Source of the DNA: Nocardia brasiliensis ATCC 700358
GTDB lineage: Bacteria > Actinomycetota > Actinomycetes > Mycobacteriales > Mycobacteriaceae
Direction: 5' to 3'
DNA: 64,000 bases
Assembly (NCBI RefSeq): GCF_000250675.2
Contig: NC_018681.1
Span: forward strand, 7,564,001 to 7,628,000
Part shown: positions 24,899-32,710 of the stretch, in pieces
How the letters are laid out: the number at the start of each line of letters is the position of its first letter
How positions within the stretch are numbered: the first letter of the stretch is position 1
Made by a program: the position numbers and the translations under genes
Notes under the pieces: generated by a model
Seen by the model: only the letters and a program-made list of their open reading frames with translations
Told to the model about the DNA's origin: nothing
The model's database searches: none

Positions 24899-25615
24899 AT
24901 GTCCGAGCAGATCATCGGCAGCCCCCGGGCGTTGCGTGGCAAGGCAGCGGGCGCGCTCGCCGTGCTGGGCAGTCTCTGCACGATCGTCGCCGGGGTGATC
25001 CAGTGGCGGCAGGACATCCCCCGCGGCGATGCCCTCGACGTCCTGTCCTACGTCGAGGGTCGCCCGTGGTTTCTCGCCGCATACCTCGGCATCATCGGCA
25101 TGATCTGCTGGGCGGTCGCGTTGTCGACGGCCGGCCGAGCGCTGGCCGATCCCTCCGCCCGTGCGCTCGCGCGGATGGTCGACCCGATCCTGTTCGTCGG
25201 TGTCGCGGTGTTCTCGGTCGATTACGCCCACGATGGAGTCACGACCGGAGTGCTGGCGCGGCAGTGGGCCGACGGCGACCGCACGGCGGCGCAAGCGCAG
25301 GCCGCTTACCAGGTCGTCGAGGGGCTCGTCGGCGGGACGACCATGCTCGCCCATGTCCTCATCGGTTCGGCGTTCACCGGTTACGCAGTGGCTCTGCTGC
25401 TCAGCCGCCAGTTCTCCCCCACGCTGTGCTGGTTCGGGATCGTGCTCTCATTCGGTTGGTTCGCCGGTGGGTCGGCGCTGTTCCTGCGACTACCGGGAGC
25501 CGGATTCGAATTCTTGCTCCCGTTCATCAGCGCGGTGACGATCTGGCTCGCGGTGCTGGGAATCATGTTGCTGCGCAACGCATCCAGAGGTTCGGGTCAA
25601 CCGGCTGAAGCTTAG
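24899..25615 (+). CDS. Six-helix membrane protein (DUF4386-like)
   Basis: A 238-aa integral membrane protein with about six helices (e.g. GALAVLGSLCTIVAGVI, FLAAYLGIIGMICWAVAL, MVDPILFVGVAVFSV, TMLAHVLIGSAFTGYAVALL, WFGIVLSFGWFAGGSALF, LLPFISAVTIWLAVLGIML). The helix spacing and G-x-x-x-L-A-G-x-x-x style are like DUF4386 proteins, of unknown function. It is convergent with the NmrA-like gene, 6 bp apart. Confidence 0.7.
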   Translation: MSEQIIGSPRALRGKAAGALAVLGSLCTIVAGVIQWRQDIPRGDALDVLSYVEGRPWFLAAYLGIIGMICWAVALSTAGRALADPSARALARMVDPILFVGVAVFSVDYAHDGVTTGVLARQWADGDRTAAQAQAAYQVVEGLVGGTTMLAHVLIGSAFTGYAVALLLSRQFSPTLCWFGIVLSFGWFAGGSALFLRLPGAGFEFLLPFISAVTIWLAVLGIMLLRNASRGSGQPAEA

Positions 25616-25621
25616 TGCACG

Positions 25622-26512
25622 TCACTGGTACGCCGGTCCCGCACTGCCAGGAGAAGCCGACAACGCCGCACGCAGAACCGCCGCGAATTCGGTCGGCTCA
25701 CGATTGATCAACCGTGCCAATGTCGGGTCGACCGTGGCGAATTCACCGGCTCGACCCGCGGCGAAGATGTCCACCATCATGTCCGCCTGCGCCGCCGGAA
25801 CACCGTCACTCAGCAGCTGCTGCCGGAATTCCGCGTCGGATACGGTGACGCGCTTGATGGTTCGGCCCGTCAGCTCGGACGCCAGCGCGGCGATCTCCTC
25901 GAAGTCGATGGCCCGCGCGGCCGTCAATGGCGGTGTGGGACCGTCGAATCGAGCGTCGCCGGCCAGGATCGCCGCAGCCGCGTCGGCGAGGTCGGCGTGT
26001 GCGGTCCAGCTCACCGGACCGTCCTCGGGCAACACCAGCCGCCCGGTCTCGGCGGCCTGTCCGAGAAGCCGCACCGCGCTCGCGGCGTAGAACCCGTTGC
26101 GGAGCGCGGTGAACGGCACGCCGCAGGCTTGCAGCATCCGCTCGTCCGCGGCGTGATCGCGGCAGGCCTCGAATCGCGAAGCTGCCGCGGCACCCATATG
26201 GCTGGTGTAGAGGATGCGCCGGGCGCCCGCCGCGACCGCTCCCGCCACTGCTGCTCGATGCTGATGAACAGCCTCGGAACCGAGCTTGTCGACCGAGACG
26301 ACCAGCACCTGCTCCGCATTCTCGAAGGCGTGGGCGAGGCCGTCCGGATCGGTGAAACTGCCCTGTCGCACTCGTATCCCCCGCTCGGCCAGATACTGGG
26401 CTTTGCGCGGATCGCGGACGCTCACACCCACTCGGTCGGCGGGCACGCGTGTCAGCAGGCGCTCGACAATCTGCCTTCCCAGCTGCCCGGTTGCTCCGGT
26501 CACGATGATCAT
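25622..26512 (-). CDS. NmrA/QorB-type NAD(P)-binding oxidoreductase
   Basis: A 296-aa Rossmann-fold protein. IIVTGATGQLGRQIVERLL is the dinucleotide-binding G-x-x-G-x-x-G motif; VRQGSFTDPDGLAHAFENAE and ILYTSHMGAAA match the atypical SDR (SDR_a5, quinone oxidoreductase 2-like) layout, and the classical YxxxK is absent. It may reduce quinones or act as a redox sensor. Its promoter region is shared with a decayed tetR start (see repeats), and such genes usually lie divergent from a TetR or HxlR regulator. Confidence 0.88.
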   Translation of the reverse strand: MIIVTGATGQLGRQIVERLLTRVPADRVGVSVRDPRKAQYLAERGIRVRQGSFTDPDGLAHAFENAEQVLVVSVDKLGSEAVHQHRAAVAGAVAAGARRILYTSHMGAAAASRFEACRDHAADERMLQACGVPFTALRNGFYAASAVRLLGQAAETGRLVLPEDGPVSWTAHADLADAAAAILAGDARFDGPTPPLTAARAIDFEEIAALASELTGRTIKRVTVSDAEFRQQLLSDGVPAAQADMMVDIFAAGRAGEFATVDPTLARLINREPTEFAAVLRAALSASPGSAGPAYQ

Positions 26513-26600
26513 GCACTTCTCCTGGTTCCAATGGAAACATTTATACGTTAACAATGATACTTCCACCGGAATCAGTCAAACGGTATCGCTGATTCACGAC
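26507..26600. repeat. Divergent promoter, copy A (with decayed tetR start)
   Basis: The start and upstream of the NmrA-like gene match 27443-27510 in two blocks: a ~30-bp block from GATCATGCAC through TTCCAATGGAAAC, and a ~25-bp block including CGGTATCGCTGATTCACGACC. In this copy an operator-like palindrome (AATCAG at 26570-26575, CTGATT at 26589-26594) is kept, but the tetR ATG reads ACG. Confidence 0.65.
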
Positions 26601-26869
26601 CGCGCCCGCCGGAGCAACCCCCGCTGACACGTCGCCCGAGGAGCAGTTCGAGCTACTCGAACTCTGGCCCTCGCTCGGCACCGCGTGCTGGACGTTCACC
26701 GCTCGCCACCGGTCGACGGCAGAGCAGAAGTAGATCGACTTATCGCAGCGCTCTGACCGGCGCCACGGTCTCGAACGACCGCCCATGCGGCAGAAGATGA
26801 TTCGAAGGGCTGCGGCAGACGGGCTGAAATTCGTTGAGCCCGGCTGACCGACGTGGTAGCAATGGCGGC

Positions 26870-27406
26870 ATGTACCCCGCGCCGGGTGAAGTTCTGCATT
26901 TCTCCGAAGATCCCACGATCACACGATTCGTTCCCCACGTCGCGCCGACCGCCCGGCAGGCCGGTGCCTACGTGTGGGCGGTGGACCGTCTACGAGCGCC
27001 CGACTACTGGTTTCCGCGCAACTGTCCTCGCGCGATGGCATGGGTCGTGCCGACCTCGACCTCCGCTGATCGCGACAGAATCCTCGGCGCGGGAAGCGGA
27101 GATCGCGTGCACGCCATCGAGTATCGCTGGCTGGACGCGATGCGTACCGTCGAGCTGTTTGCCTACCGCCTGCCCGCGTCAGCGTTCCGGCCGTTCGGCA
27201 GTCCGGTGCCGCACGCCCATGTCGCGACGGTGCCCGTCGACCCGCTGGGGCCACCTCAAGCGGTCGGGGATCTCCTCGGTCTGCATGAGCAAGCCGGAAT
27301 TCAGCTGCGCGTACTGCCGGCCCTGGGGGATTTCTGGACTGCCGTGACGTCGAGTTCCCTTGGCTTCAGCGGCATTCGGTTGCGCGGCAGCCGACCGCGC
27401 GCCTAG
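26870..27406 (+). CDS. DUF6886-like protein
   Basis: A 178-aa protein with LHFSEDPTITRFVPHVAPTA near the start and YVWAVDRLRAPDYWFPRNCP further on. Both are typical of DUF6886, a family of unknown function in actinobacteria and Firmicutes, faintly like RES/ADP-ribosyl-type folds. It sits alone between the two promoter copies, as if inserted with the duplication. The ATG at 26870 lacks a strong ribosome-binding site. 26601-26869 holds no other gene I can support. Confidence 0.65.
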   Translation: MYPAPGEVLHFSEDPTITRFVPHVAPTARQAGAYVWAVDRLRAPDYWFPRNCPRAMAWVVPTSTSADRDRILGAGSGDRVHAIEYRWLDAMRTVELFAYRLPASAFRPFGSPVPHAHVATVPVDPLGPPQAVGDLLGLHEQAGIQLRVLPALGDFWTAVTSSSLGFSGIRLRGSRPRA

Positions 27407-27442
27407 CCGGTGCCAGTCTGTGGCGATACGGGACCACCGAGC

Positions 27443-27510
27443 GATCATGCACTCTTCCTGATTCCAACGGAAACTATCAACCGTTATCGTTGATCCATGA
27501 CCTCGCCCTC
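27443..27510. repeat. Divergent promoter, copy B (with decayed nmrA start)
   Basis: Matches copy A at 26507-26600. Here the tetR ATG at 27497 is intact, while the reversed NmrA start keeps only Met-Ile before diverging. The two copies are thus complementary: each keeps one gene of an ancestral divergent pair. Confidence 0.65.
27476..27494. promoter_or_regulatory. TetR operator directly before the start codon
   Basis: Arms ATCAAC and GTTGAT separated by 7 bp, ending 2 bp before the tetR ATG. There is no ribosome-binding site in between, so the transcript may be leaderless and the operator overlaps the promoter. Confidence 0.55.
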
Positions 27511-28237
27511 TGCTCGCCGGAACGGCACCGCGGAACCCGACGGCACCGCGACGACGCGCGAACAGCACCGGCAGCGCGTCATCGAAGCCGCCGCCGACCT
27601 GCTGGAGCGCGGCGGCCGGGACGCGGTCACCACGCGTGCGGTCGCCGACGCGGCGGGCGTGCAACCCCCGGCCATCTACCGGCTGTTCGGCGACAAGGAC
27701 GGACTGCTCGAGGCGGTGGCGCAGTACGGTTTCGCGAAGTTCGTCGCGAGCAAACACCTCGACCCCGACCCCGCCGACCCCATCGAAGACCTCCGCGCCG
27801 CATGGGATCTCGCGGTCGAGTTCGGTCTGTCCAACCCCGCGCTCTACACCCTCATGTACAGCGAACCCGCGGGAACCGAGTCGGCCGCGTTCCAGGCCGG
27901 ACTGGAGATCCTACGCGAACGGGTCCGTCGCCTCGCCGCGGGCGGCTGGCTGCGGGTCGACGAGCAGCTCGCGGCCGGGATCATCCACGCGACCGGCCGC
28001 GGCGCCGTCCTGACCTGGCTGTCCCTACCGGGAGCCGACCGCGACCCGGCCCTGCTCACCGCACTCCGCGAAGCCATGGTCACCGCGATCACCACCGAAC
28101 GCCCGGCCGTACCCGACGCCGGCCCCGCCGCCGCCGCACGAGCCCTCCGCGCCTCCCTCCCCGACGAAACCCCTCTCACCCCCGCCGAACAACACCTCCT
28201 CCGCGAATGGCTGGACCGACTCGCAGCCGGACATTGA
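27497..28237 (+). CDS. TetR-family regulator
   Basis: A 246-aa TetR protein with HTH VTTRAVADAAGVQPPAIYRLFGDKDGL and a long helical ligand domain. Its C-terminus is extended (Pro-rich, LTPAEQHLLREWLDRLAAGH). The likely target is the NmrA-like gene, originally divergent from it, as inferred from the duplicated promoter. It is convergent with the Fo operon, 73 bp away, so it is not in that operon. Confidence 0.9.
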   Translation: MTSPSARRNGTAEPDGTATTREQHRQRVIEAAADLLERGGRDAVTTRAVADAAGVQPPAIYRLFGDKDGLLEAVAQYGFAKFVASKHLDPDPADPIEDLRAAWDLAVEFGLSNPALYTLMYSEPAGTESAAFQAGLEILRERVRRLAAGGWLRVDEQLAAGIIHATGRGAVLTWLSLPGADRDPALLTALREAMVTAITTERPAVPDAGPAAAARALRASLPDETPLTPAEQHLLREWLDRLAAGH

Positions 28238-28310
28238 ACGGTGCCGATTCAGCACCATTCAATTCACCAATCTCACTGCTACACAGCTCCTTTCGAACAG
28301 ATAACCACCT

Positions 28311-28808
28311 TCAGCGCATTGCCTCCAGTTCGTCGAGGAAGCGGTCGGTGGCGGTGGTTTTGGCTCGGGGGGTGGTGAAGTGGGTGCGGACTTGTTGTTC
28401 GGTGCGGGTCAGGATGGCGGTGTGCAGGGTGGTGCGGAGTTCACGGGTCAGTTCGGTGCGTAGGCGGGCCAGGCGTGCGTGGCCGGAACTGTGCTGCCGC
28501 AACGCTTCCGCTTCGGCGGCTACTCGTGACTGTTCGAGGATGTGGGCGGCGTCGGTGTGCGCGTCTTGTTCGAGATGCCGGGCGGCGATGGCGATTTGCG
28601 CCACCGCCGCCTCGTCCGCCTCGGCGGCCGCCACGACCCGGTTCGCCGCCCGTTCGCTGTCCGCCAGCTGTGCTCGAACTACGTTCTGCGCCTTCGCCAT
28701 TGCGGTAAGCAGCGGTGGCACAACCCATTTGACGAGCACCCAGACGATGATCGCGAAACCGAACAGCTGACTCAGGAAAACCGGCCAGTCCCAGACGATG
28801 TCGTGCAC
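28311..28808 (-). CDS. F-type ATPase b-prime subunit (AtpH b-domain without delta)
   Basis: A 165-aa peripheral-stalk subunit: one N-terminal membrane helix (LSQLFGFAIIVWVLVKWVV) and a long Ala/Glu/Arg coiled coil. It resembles the b half of the mycobacterial/nocardial AtpH b-delta fusion (~440 aa) and stops at DRFLDELEAMR, where that protein passes into its delta domain. The delta domain that would hold F1 is missing. A GTG start with AAGGAGGT upstream; 6 bp after atpF-like. Last gene of the operon. Confidence 0.85.
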   Translation of the reverse strand: MHDIVWDWPVFLSQLFGFAIIVWVLVKWVVPPLLTAMAKAQNVVRAQLADSERAANRVVAAAEADEAAVAQIAIAARHLEQDAHTDAAHILEQSRVAAEAEALRQHSSGHARLARLRTELTRELRTTLHTAILTRTEQQVRTHFTTPRAKTTATDRFLDELEAMR

Positions 28809-28814
28809 CTGCGA

Positions 28815-29285
28815 CTACCTCCTTCCGACCTGGGCCCGGTCGGCGATGACGCGATCGGCGAGCGTCCGGGCGAGCGGTTCGACGCTGGCGTGCAGTTCCG
28901 CGCCGATCCGCTCGGCCTCGGCGCGCAACTCGAGGGCCGCCTGGGCCACCATGGCGTCGGCCTCTTTCTGTGCACCGGATTTGCGCTGGGCGATCAGCGA
29001 ACGGCCTTGCGCCCGAGCTTGTTTCCGGATCACGGCGGCCGCGCCCTGGGCTTCGGCGAGCGCCGCCCGATAGCGCTGATCGACCTCGGCGCGTAGCGTT
29101 GCGGCCGCCCGTTCATCCGCTTCGGTCTTGGCGACCCGCGCTTCGCGTTCTTCCAGTGCGCGATTGATCGGCGGTACCACGAAGCGCCAGATGACGCCGA
29201 GCACGGTCACGAAGATGAGCAACTCGGCGAAGAAGGTGCCGTTGGGGAGCAGGAAGTTCTCTCCGGCAGTGTTTTTCGTCGACAT
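28815..29285 (-). CDS. F-type ATPase subunit b
   Basis: A 156-aa subunit b: N-terminal membrane helix in FFAELLIFVTVLGVIWRFVVPPINRALEERE (visible as LLIFVTVLGVIWRFVVPP), then a long charged coiled coil. The pattern is that of actinobacterial AtpF. It would form the peripheral stalk with the b-prime protein. The gene is 7 bp after the c-subunit gene and tightly followed by b-prime. Confidence 0.92.
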   Translation of the reverse strand: MSTKNTAGENFLLPNGTFFAELLIFVTVLGVIWRFVVPPINRALEEREARVAKTEADERAAATLRAEVDQRYRAALAEAQGAAAVIRKQARAQGRSLIAQRKSGAQKEADAMVAQAALELRAEAERIGAELHASVEPLARTLADRVIADRAQVGRR

Positions 29286-29292
29286 GTCGCGC

Positions 29293-29553
29293 CTACTTGC
29301 CCGGTGTCGCGAACACGAGCAGCGCCATGAAGGTGAGATTGATGAAGTACACGGCGTCGATCAAGCTGACCGTCATCAGGTAGTTGCCGCGCAACCGGCC
29401 TTCGGCCTCCGGCTGCCGGGCCACGCCGCCGATCAGCGACGAACCCACCATGCCGTTGCCGACACCGGCGCCGATGGCGCCGCCGAGCATGATCAGTCCG
29501 CCACCGATGAGCGCCGCCGACTGGATGATCGCCGCGTTGGTGATGTCTGCCAT
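29293..29553 (-). CDS. F-type ATPase subunit c with Asp at the ion site
   Basis: An 86-aa c-ring subunit with two helices joined by the polar loop GVARQPEAEGR. Helix 2 reads SLIDAVYFINLTFMALLVFA, so the ion-binding carboxylate is Asp66. Mycobacterial AtpE has Glu61 here. By alignment Asn33 replaces Asp28, and Val68 replaces Ala63, of M. tuberculosis AtpE. All three positions are known sites of bedaquiline resistance changes. It should still carry protons. It sits between a and b genes as in normal atp operons. Confidence 0.95.
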   Translation of the reverse strand: MADITNAAIIQSAALIGGGLIMLGGAIGAGVGNGMVGSSLIGGVARQPEAEGRLRGNYLMTVSLIDAVYFINLTFMALLVFATPGK

Positions 29554-29575
29554 TTTCTTGTTCCCTTCTTCGTGG

Positions 29576-30295
29576 TCAGTGGTTTTCGTGCTCGCGCGAC
29601 ATCGACTCGGCGAAATAGAGGATGGTCAGCAGCGAGAAGATGAACGCCTGGATGAGCCCGACGAACAGGTCGAACAGCTTCCAGGCCGCGTTCGGGGCCC
29701 AGCTGATCCAGGCGGGCAGCAACGTGATGACCGACAGCATCACGCCCCCGGCGAAGATGTTCCCGAACAGCCGCAGCGACAGGGACAGCGGTTTCGCGAT
29801 TTCCTCGATGATGTTGATGAGCACCATCCCCCACCCCGCGTGCCCCTTCAGCGTCTGCTTCAGGTGACCGAGCGGGCCGCGCCGGACGATGCCCGCGGCC
29901 TGGTAGCCGAAGAAGACGAAAACCGCCAGGGCGTAGACGAAGTTGACGTCCGCCGCCGGCGGATGGATCAGTTCACCCGAGCCGTATCGCACCGGCAGCA
30001 CCGCCAACCAGTTCGACAGCAGGATGAAGATGAACAGGGTGACGGTGAGCGGTAGCACGAACGGCGCGACCCGCATCCCGATCGCACTCTCCACCTGATT
30101 GCGCAGTTGGACGGTGACGGTCTCGAAGAACAGCTGCACCCCGTTGGGCACGCCGGAGGTCACCGTGGCCCGCAGATAGAACGCAAGCCCGAGCACCACC
30201 ACCGCCGCCACACCGGTCGACACGATGGTGTCGATGTTGAACTCCAGTCCGAGCAGCCGTACCGTCTGGTGCTCGCCGACCTTGATCGTCGTCAT
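29576..30295 (-). CDS. F-type ATPase subunit a
   Basis: A 239-aa subunit a with about five or six membrane helices. The essential Arg of the proton path is present as Arg175 in KPLSLSLRLFGNIFAGGVML. NIIEEIAKPL before it is also typical. The protein is thus expected to be functional. Its ATG overlaps the preceding stop by 4 bp. Start MTTIKVGEHQ gives a normal actinobacterial N-terminus. Confidence 0.95.
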   Translation of the reverse strand: MTTIKVGEHQTVRLLGLEFNIDTIVSTGVAAVVVLGLAFYLRATVTSGVPNGVQLFFETVTVQLRNQVESAIGMRVAPFVLPLTVTLFIFILLSNWLAVLPVRYGSGELIHPPAADVNFVYALAVFVFFGYQAAGIVRRGPLGHLKQTLKGHAGWGMVLINIIEEIAKPLSLSLRLFGNIFAGGVMLSVITLLPAWISWAPNAAWKLFDLFVGLIQAFIFSLLTILYFAESMSREHENH

Positions 30296-30573
30296 GTCTG
30301 CCCCTGCAACGCCGGTCGCCGGATTCGGAACAGCCGGGCGGCGTGGAATATCGCGAGCCCGAAGAACACGCCCACGCCGGGCGCCCCGGCCAGGAATGCG
30401 ATCGCGATCGAAACCACGGTCAGCACAAGCAATCTCGTCATCGACAGCAGGATCAACCGCCCGCTCGTCACGTCGTCGTCCACGATGCGGGTGATCGCCC
30501 GCCGCGTCCACAGGGCATTTCCCCACCCGAGCGCGAGTCCCGCGCAGAAGTACATCGCCGTTGGCATCATCAC
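30292..30573 (-). CDS. Small AtpI-like membrane protein
   Basis: A 93-aa protein with two or three membrane helices (MYFCAGLALGWGNALW, LLVLTVVSIAIAFLAG, GVFFGLAIFHAARLF). Position as first gene of the operon and hydrophobic layout fit AtpI, a c-ring assembly helper, though it is shorter than usual (~130-160 aa); AtpR of N-type ATPases is another small option. GTG start at 30573 with GGGGAGG upstream. Confidence 0.7.
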   Translation of the reverse strand: MMMPTAMYFCAGLALGWGNALWTRRAITRIVDDDVTSGRLILLSMTRLLVLTVVSIAIAFLAGAPGVGVFFGLAIFHAARLFRIRRPALQGQT

Positions 30574-30604
30574 CGGAGCCTCCCCTTTGAGGTCGTTCTA
30601 CGAC

Positions 30605-30635
30605 GTAGCATAGTTGCTACATCTCGTCGTGACAA
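30605..30635 (-). promoter_or_regulatory. Promoter and overlapping palindrome of the Fo operon
   Basis: On the minus strand TTGTCA (30630-30635) and TATGCT (30607-30612) are spaced exactly 17 nt, a good sigma-70/SigA-type promoter ~30 nt before the first gene. The -10 element lies inside a perfect inverted repeat, arms GTAGCA and TGCTAC around 4 bp (30605-30620). A repressor bound there would block the promoter. A BlaI/MecI-type regulator is one guess. Confidence 0.6.
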
Positions 30636-30678
30636 CGCTATTGACATGGGGTAGCACGATGCGATGAGATAGAGAGAT

Positions 30679-30699
30679 GCGCGCGGCTCGCCCGCGCGC
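30679..30699 (-). terminator. Hairpin after the response regulator gene
   Basis: Arms GCGCGCGG and CCGCGCGC around a 5-nt loop, 24 bp beyond the stop of the regulator gene at 30723. It would separate the two-component operon from the Fo operon promoter. Confidence 0.55.
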
Positions 30700-30722
30700 C
30701 GACGGCGGCTATTCGCCCGAGG

Positions 30723-31406
30723 TCAGGGATGTTCCCGGCGCGGCGCCTCGATGCGCACCAGCCCGGACTGGAACGCGATGACGACGAGTTGGGCTCGGTT
30801 CTGTACGTCCAGCTTCGACATCGCTCGTTGCACATGGGTGCGGATGGTGAGCGGACTGACGTACATCTTTTCGGCGATGGCTTCGTTGGACAGCCCCGAG
30901 GCGACCAGCACGACCACTTCGCGTTCCCGGGCCGTGAGGATCTCGACGGGATCGCCTGCGCTGATCCGGTTTTCCGGCAGGGCGAGATAGCGCGCGATCA
31001 GGGTGCGGGTCGCGGTGGGTGAGAGCAGGGCATCGCCGGCGGCGACGGAGCGGATACCGCCAAGCAGCTCTTCGGGGCCGACGTCTTTGCCGAGGAATCC
31101 GCTGGCGCCCGCGCGAAGGGCCTGTGCCACATACTCGTCGAGCTCGAAGGTGGTCAGGATCAGTACCCGGGTCCGGCGCAGCGCGGGATCGTCGCAGATC
31201 TCCTTGGTCGCGGCCAGGCCGTCGACACCGGGCATCCGGATGTCCATGACCACCACGTCCGGCTGGGTCGAGCGAGCCAGATCGATTGCCTCGCTGCCGT
31301 TTCCGGCGATCCCGACGACCTCCATGTCGACGGCCGAGTCGATCAGGAGCCGGAAGGTGCCCGTCAGCAGCGCCTGGTCGTCGGCCAGGAGAACCCGGAT
31401 GGTCAT
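30723..31406 (-). CDS. LuxR/NarL-family response regulator
   Basis: A 227-aa response regulator: acidic pair in RVLLADDQALL, phospho-Asp in VVVMDIRMPGVDG, Lys in GFLGKDVGPEE, and a C-terminal HTH with LTAREREVVVLVASG and LTIRTHVQRAMSKL. It overlaps the kinase gene by 4 bp. The kinase, regulator and MMPL transporter are on one strand, so control of the transporter is likely. Confidence 0.95.
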   Translation of the reverse strand: MTIRVLLADDQALLTGTFRLLIDSAVDMEVVGIAGNGSEAIDLARSTQPDVVVMDIRMPGVDGLAATKEICDDPALRRTRVLILTTFELDEYVAQALRAGASGFLGKDVGPEELLGGIRSVAAGDALLSPTATRTLIARYLALPENRISAGDPVEILTAREREVVVLVASGLSNEAIAEKMYVSPLTIRTHVQRAMSKLDVQNRAQLVVIAFQSGLVRIEAPRREHP

Positions 31407-32629
31407 GCTGTCTTGTCCTCGAGATCAAGGTTTTCCGAGTGCGCGAGCGGCAGCTCGGTGGTGACTTCGAACCCGCCGTCCGGGCGGTGCCCGGCGCGCA
31501 GATTGCCGCCGACCGAGATGGCTCGTTCGTTCATGCCGATCAACCCGAAACTCTGACCGTCCGGCGCGGGCGGGCGCGAATCCCGGCCCCCGTCATCGCG
31601 CACGCTGATGGTCAGCAGCAGCCGCGAATAGACGAGGCGGACCGTCGCCGTCGCGCCGGCACCCGCGTGCTTGGTGACATTGGTGAGTGCTTCCTGGATG
31701 ATCCGGTAGGCCGTCAGGTCGGTGCCGGGCGAGAGCGGACGCGGTGCCCCGCTGATCGACAGCGACGGCGTCAGCCCGGCCCGCTCGAACGAGGCCAGCA
31801 GTTCGCCCAGCTGCGCGAGCCCGGGCGCGGGCGCCAGTGGAACGTCCACGTCGCTTTCCCGGAGCAGTCCCACACTCGCCTTCAGCTCGCGTAACGCCGC
31901 GGCCGTGGTGCCGGACAGCTGGTCGAGTATCTCCTGCACCTGCTCCGGCTGGATCCGCAAAAGGTACGCGGCAGTGGATGCTTGAGCATGCGCGAGTGCC
32001 ATGTGGTGGGCCACCACATCGTGCAGTTCGCGCGCGATGCGCAGCCGCTCCGCGCTGACCCGCAGCCGCGCTTCCTCTTCGCGGGTTCGTTCGGCCAGCT
32101 CCGCGCGCGCGTGCAGCGCGGCCAGGTAGTCACGCCGGTTACGGCCGGCTTCACCGAACGCGGACGCCACCAGCAGGCCGGCGATCAAGGTGATGCGGTC
32201 CCCGGTCAACAGCGGCGTGAACGAGGTGATCAACGAGGTGATCAGTAACGCGAGCCCCGCCGATACCTGCGCGGCCTTGGCGTGACACGTTCGGGGCCAA
32301 TACATTTCGATCGAATACATCGCCACGAAGGCGGCGCCCGCGCTGACGATCGACATTTCGAAACCCAGCACGCCGATCGTGATCGCGCAGCCGGTGGTGA
32401 GCAGCAGCACGCCGCGCGGGAACCGCCGCCGCCACAGCAGTGCCAGCGAGGCGGCCGCCGCCAAGGCGAACACCGCAGGCGACGCGGGCCGGACCACCAT
32501 CGGCCCGTGCCCGTCTAGTCCGCCGGCGACCCGGCTGGCGTAGGTGGCCAATCCGCACAGCAGGACAGCGATGATGACGTCGATGGCGTGCCGGTGTCGG
32601 CGCGGCCATTGCGACCAAGCGGCGGTCAT
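31403..32629 (-). CDS. Sensor histidine kinase, HisKA_3 type
   Basis: A 408-aa kinase with about five N-terminal membrane helices and no large extracellular domain. The phospho-acceptor motif is RIARELHDVVAHHMALAHAQ; the ATPase domain has AYRIIQEALTNVTKHAGAG and FGLIGMNERAISVGGNL. Partner of the adjacent LuxR regulator. Start MTAAWSQW at 32629 is preferred to an ATG 24 bp upstream. The gap to the MMPL gene is 81 bp. Confidence 0.93.
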   Translation of the reverse strand: MTAAWSQWPRRHRHAIDVIIAVLLCGLATYASRVAGGLDGHGPMVVRPASPAVFALAAAASLALLWRRRFPRGVLLLTTGCAITIGVLGFEMSIVSAGAAFVAMYSIEMYWPRTCHAKAAQVSAGLALLITSLITSFTPLLTGDRITLIAGLLVASAFGEAGRNRRDYLAALHARAELAERTREEEARLRVSAERLRIARELHDVVAHHMALAHAQASTAAYLLRIQPEQVQEILDQLSGTTAAALRELKASVGLLRESDVDVPLAPAPGLAQLGELLASFERAGLTPSLSISGAPRPLSPGTDLTAYRIIQEALTNVTKHAGAGATATVRLVYSRLLLTISVRDDGGRDSRPPAPDGQSFGLIGMNERAISVGGNLRAGHRPDGGFEVTTELPLAHSENLDLEDKTA

Positions 32630-32710
32630 GCCTGCACCTCCTTGTTCCTGCACACTAACCGGCCGTGCCGTCCGGCCGCCCTGACGGACAGCCGGACGGC
32701 GCGTGCCCCG

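Noticed and set aside
28311..30573. Interpretation as a Na+-translocating N-ATPase operon
   Set aside because: Those operons carry F1 genes with the Fo genes, and I see no Na+-binding signature around Asp66 of this c subunit. The subunit set fits a mycobacterial-type half operon better.
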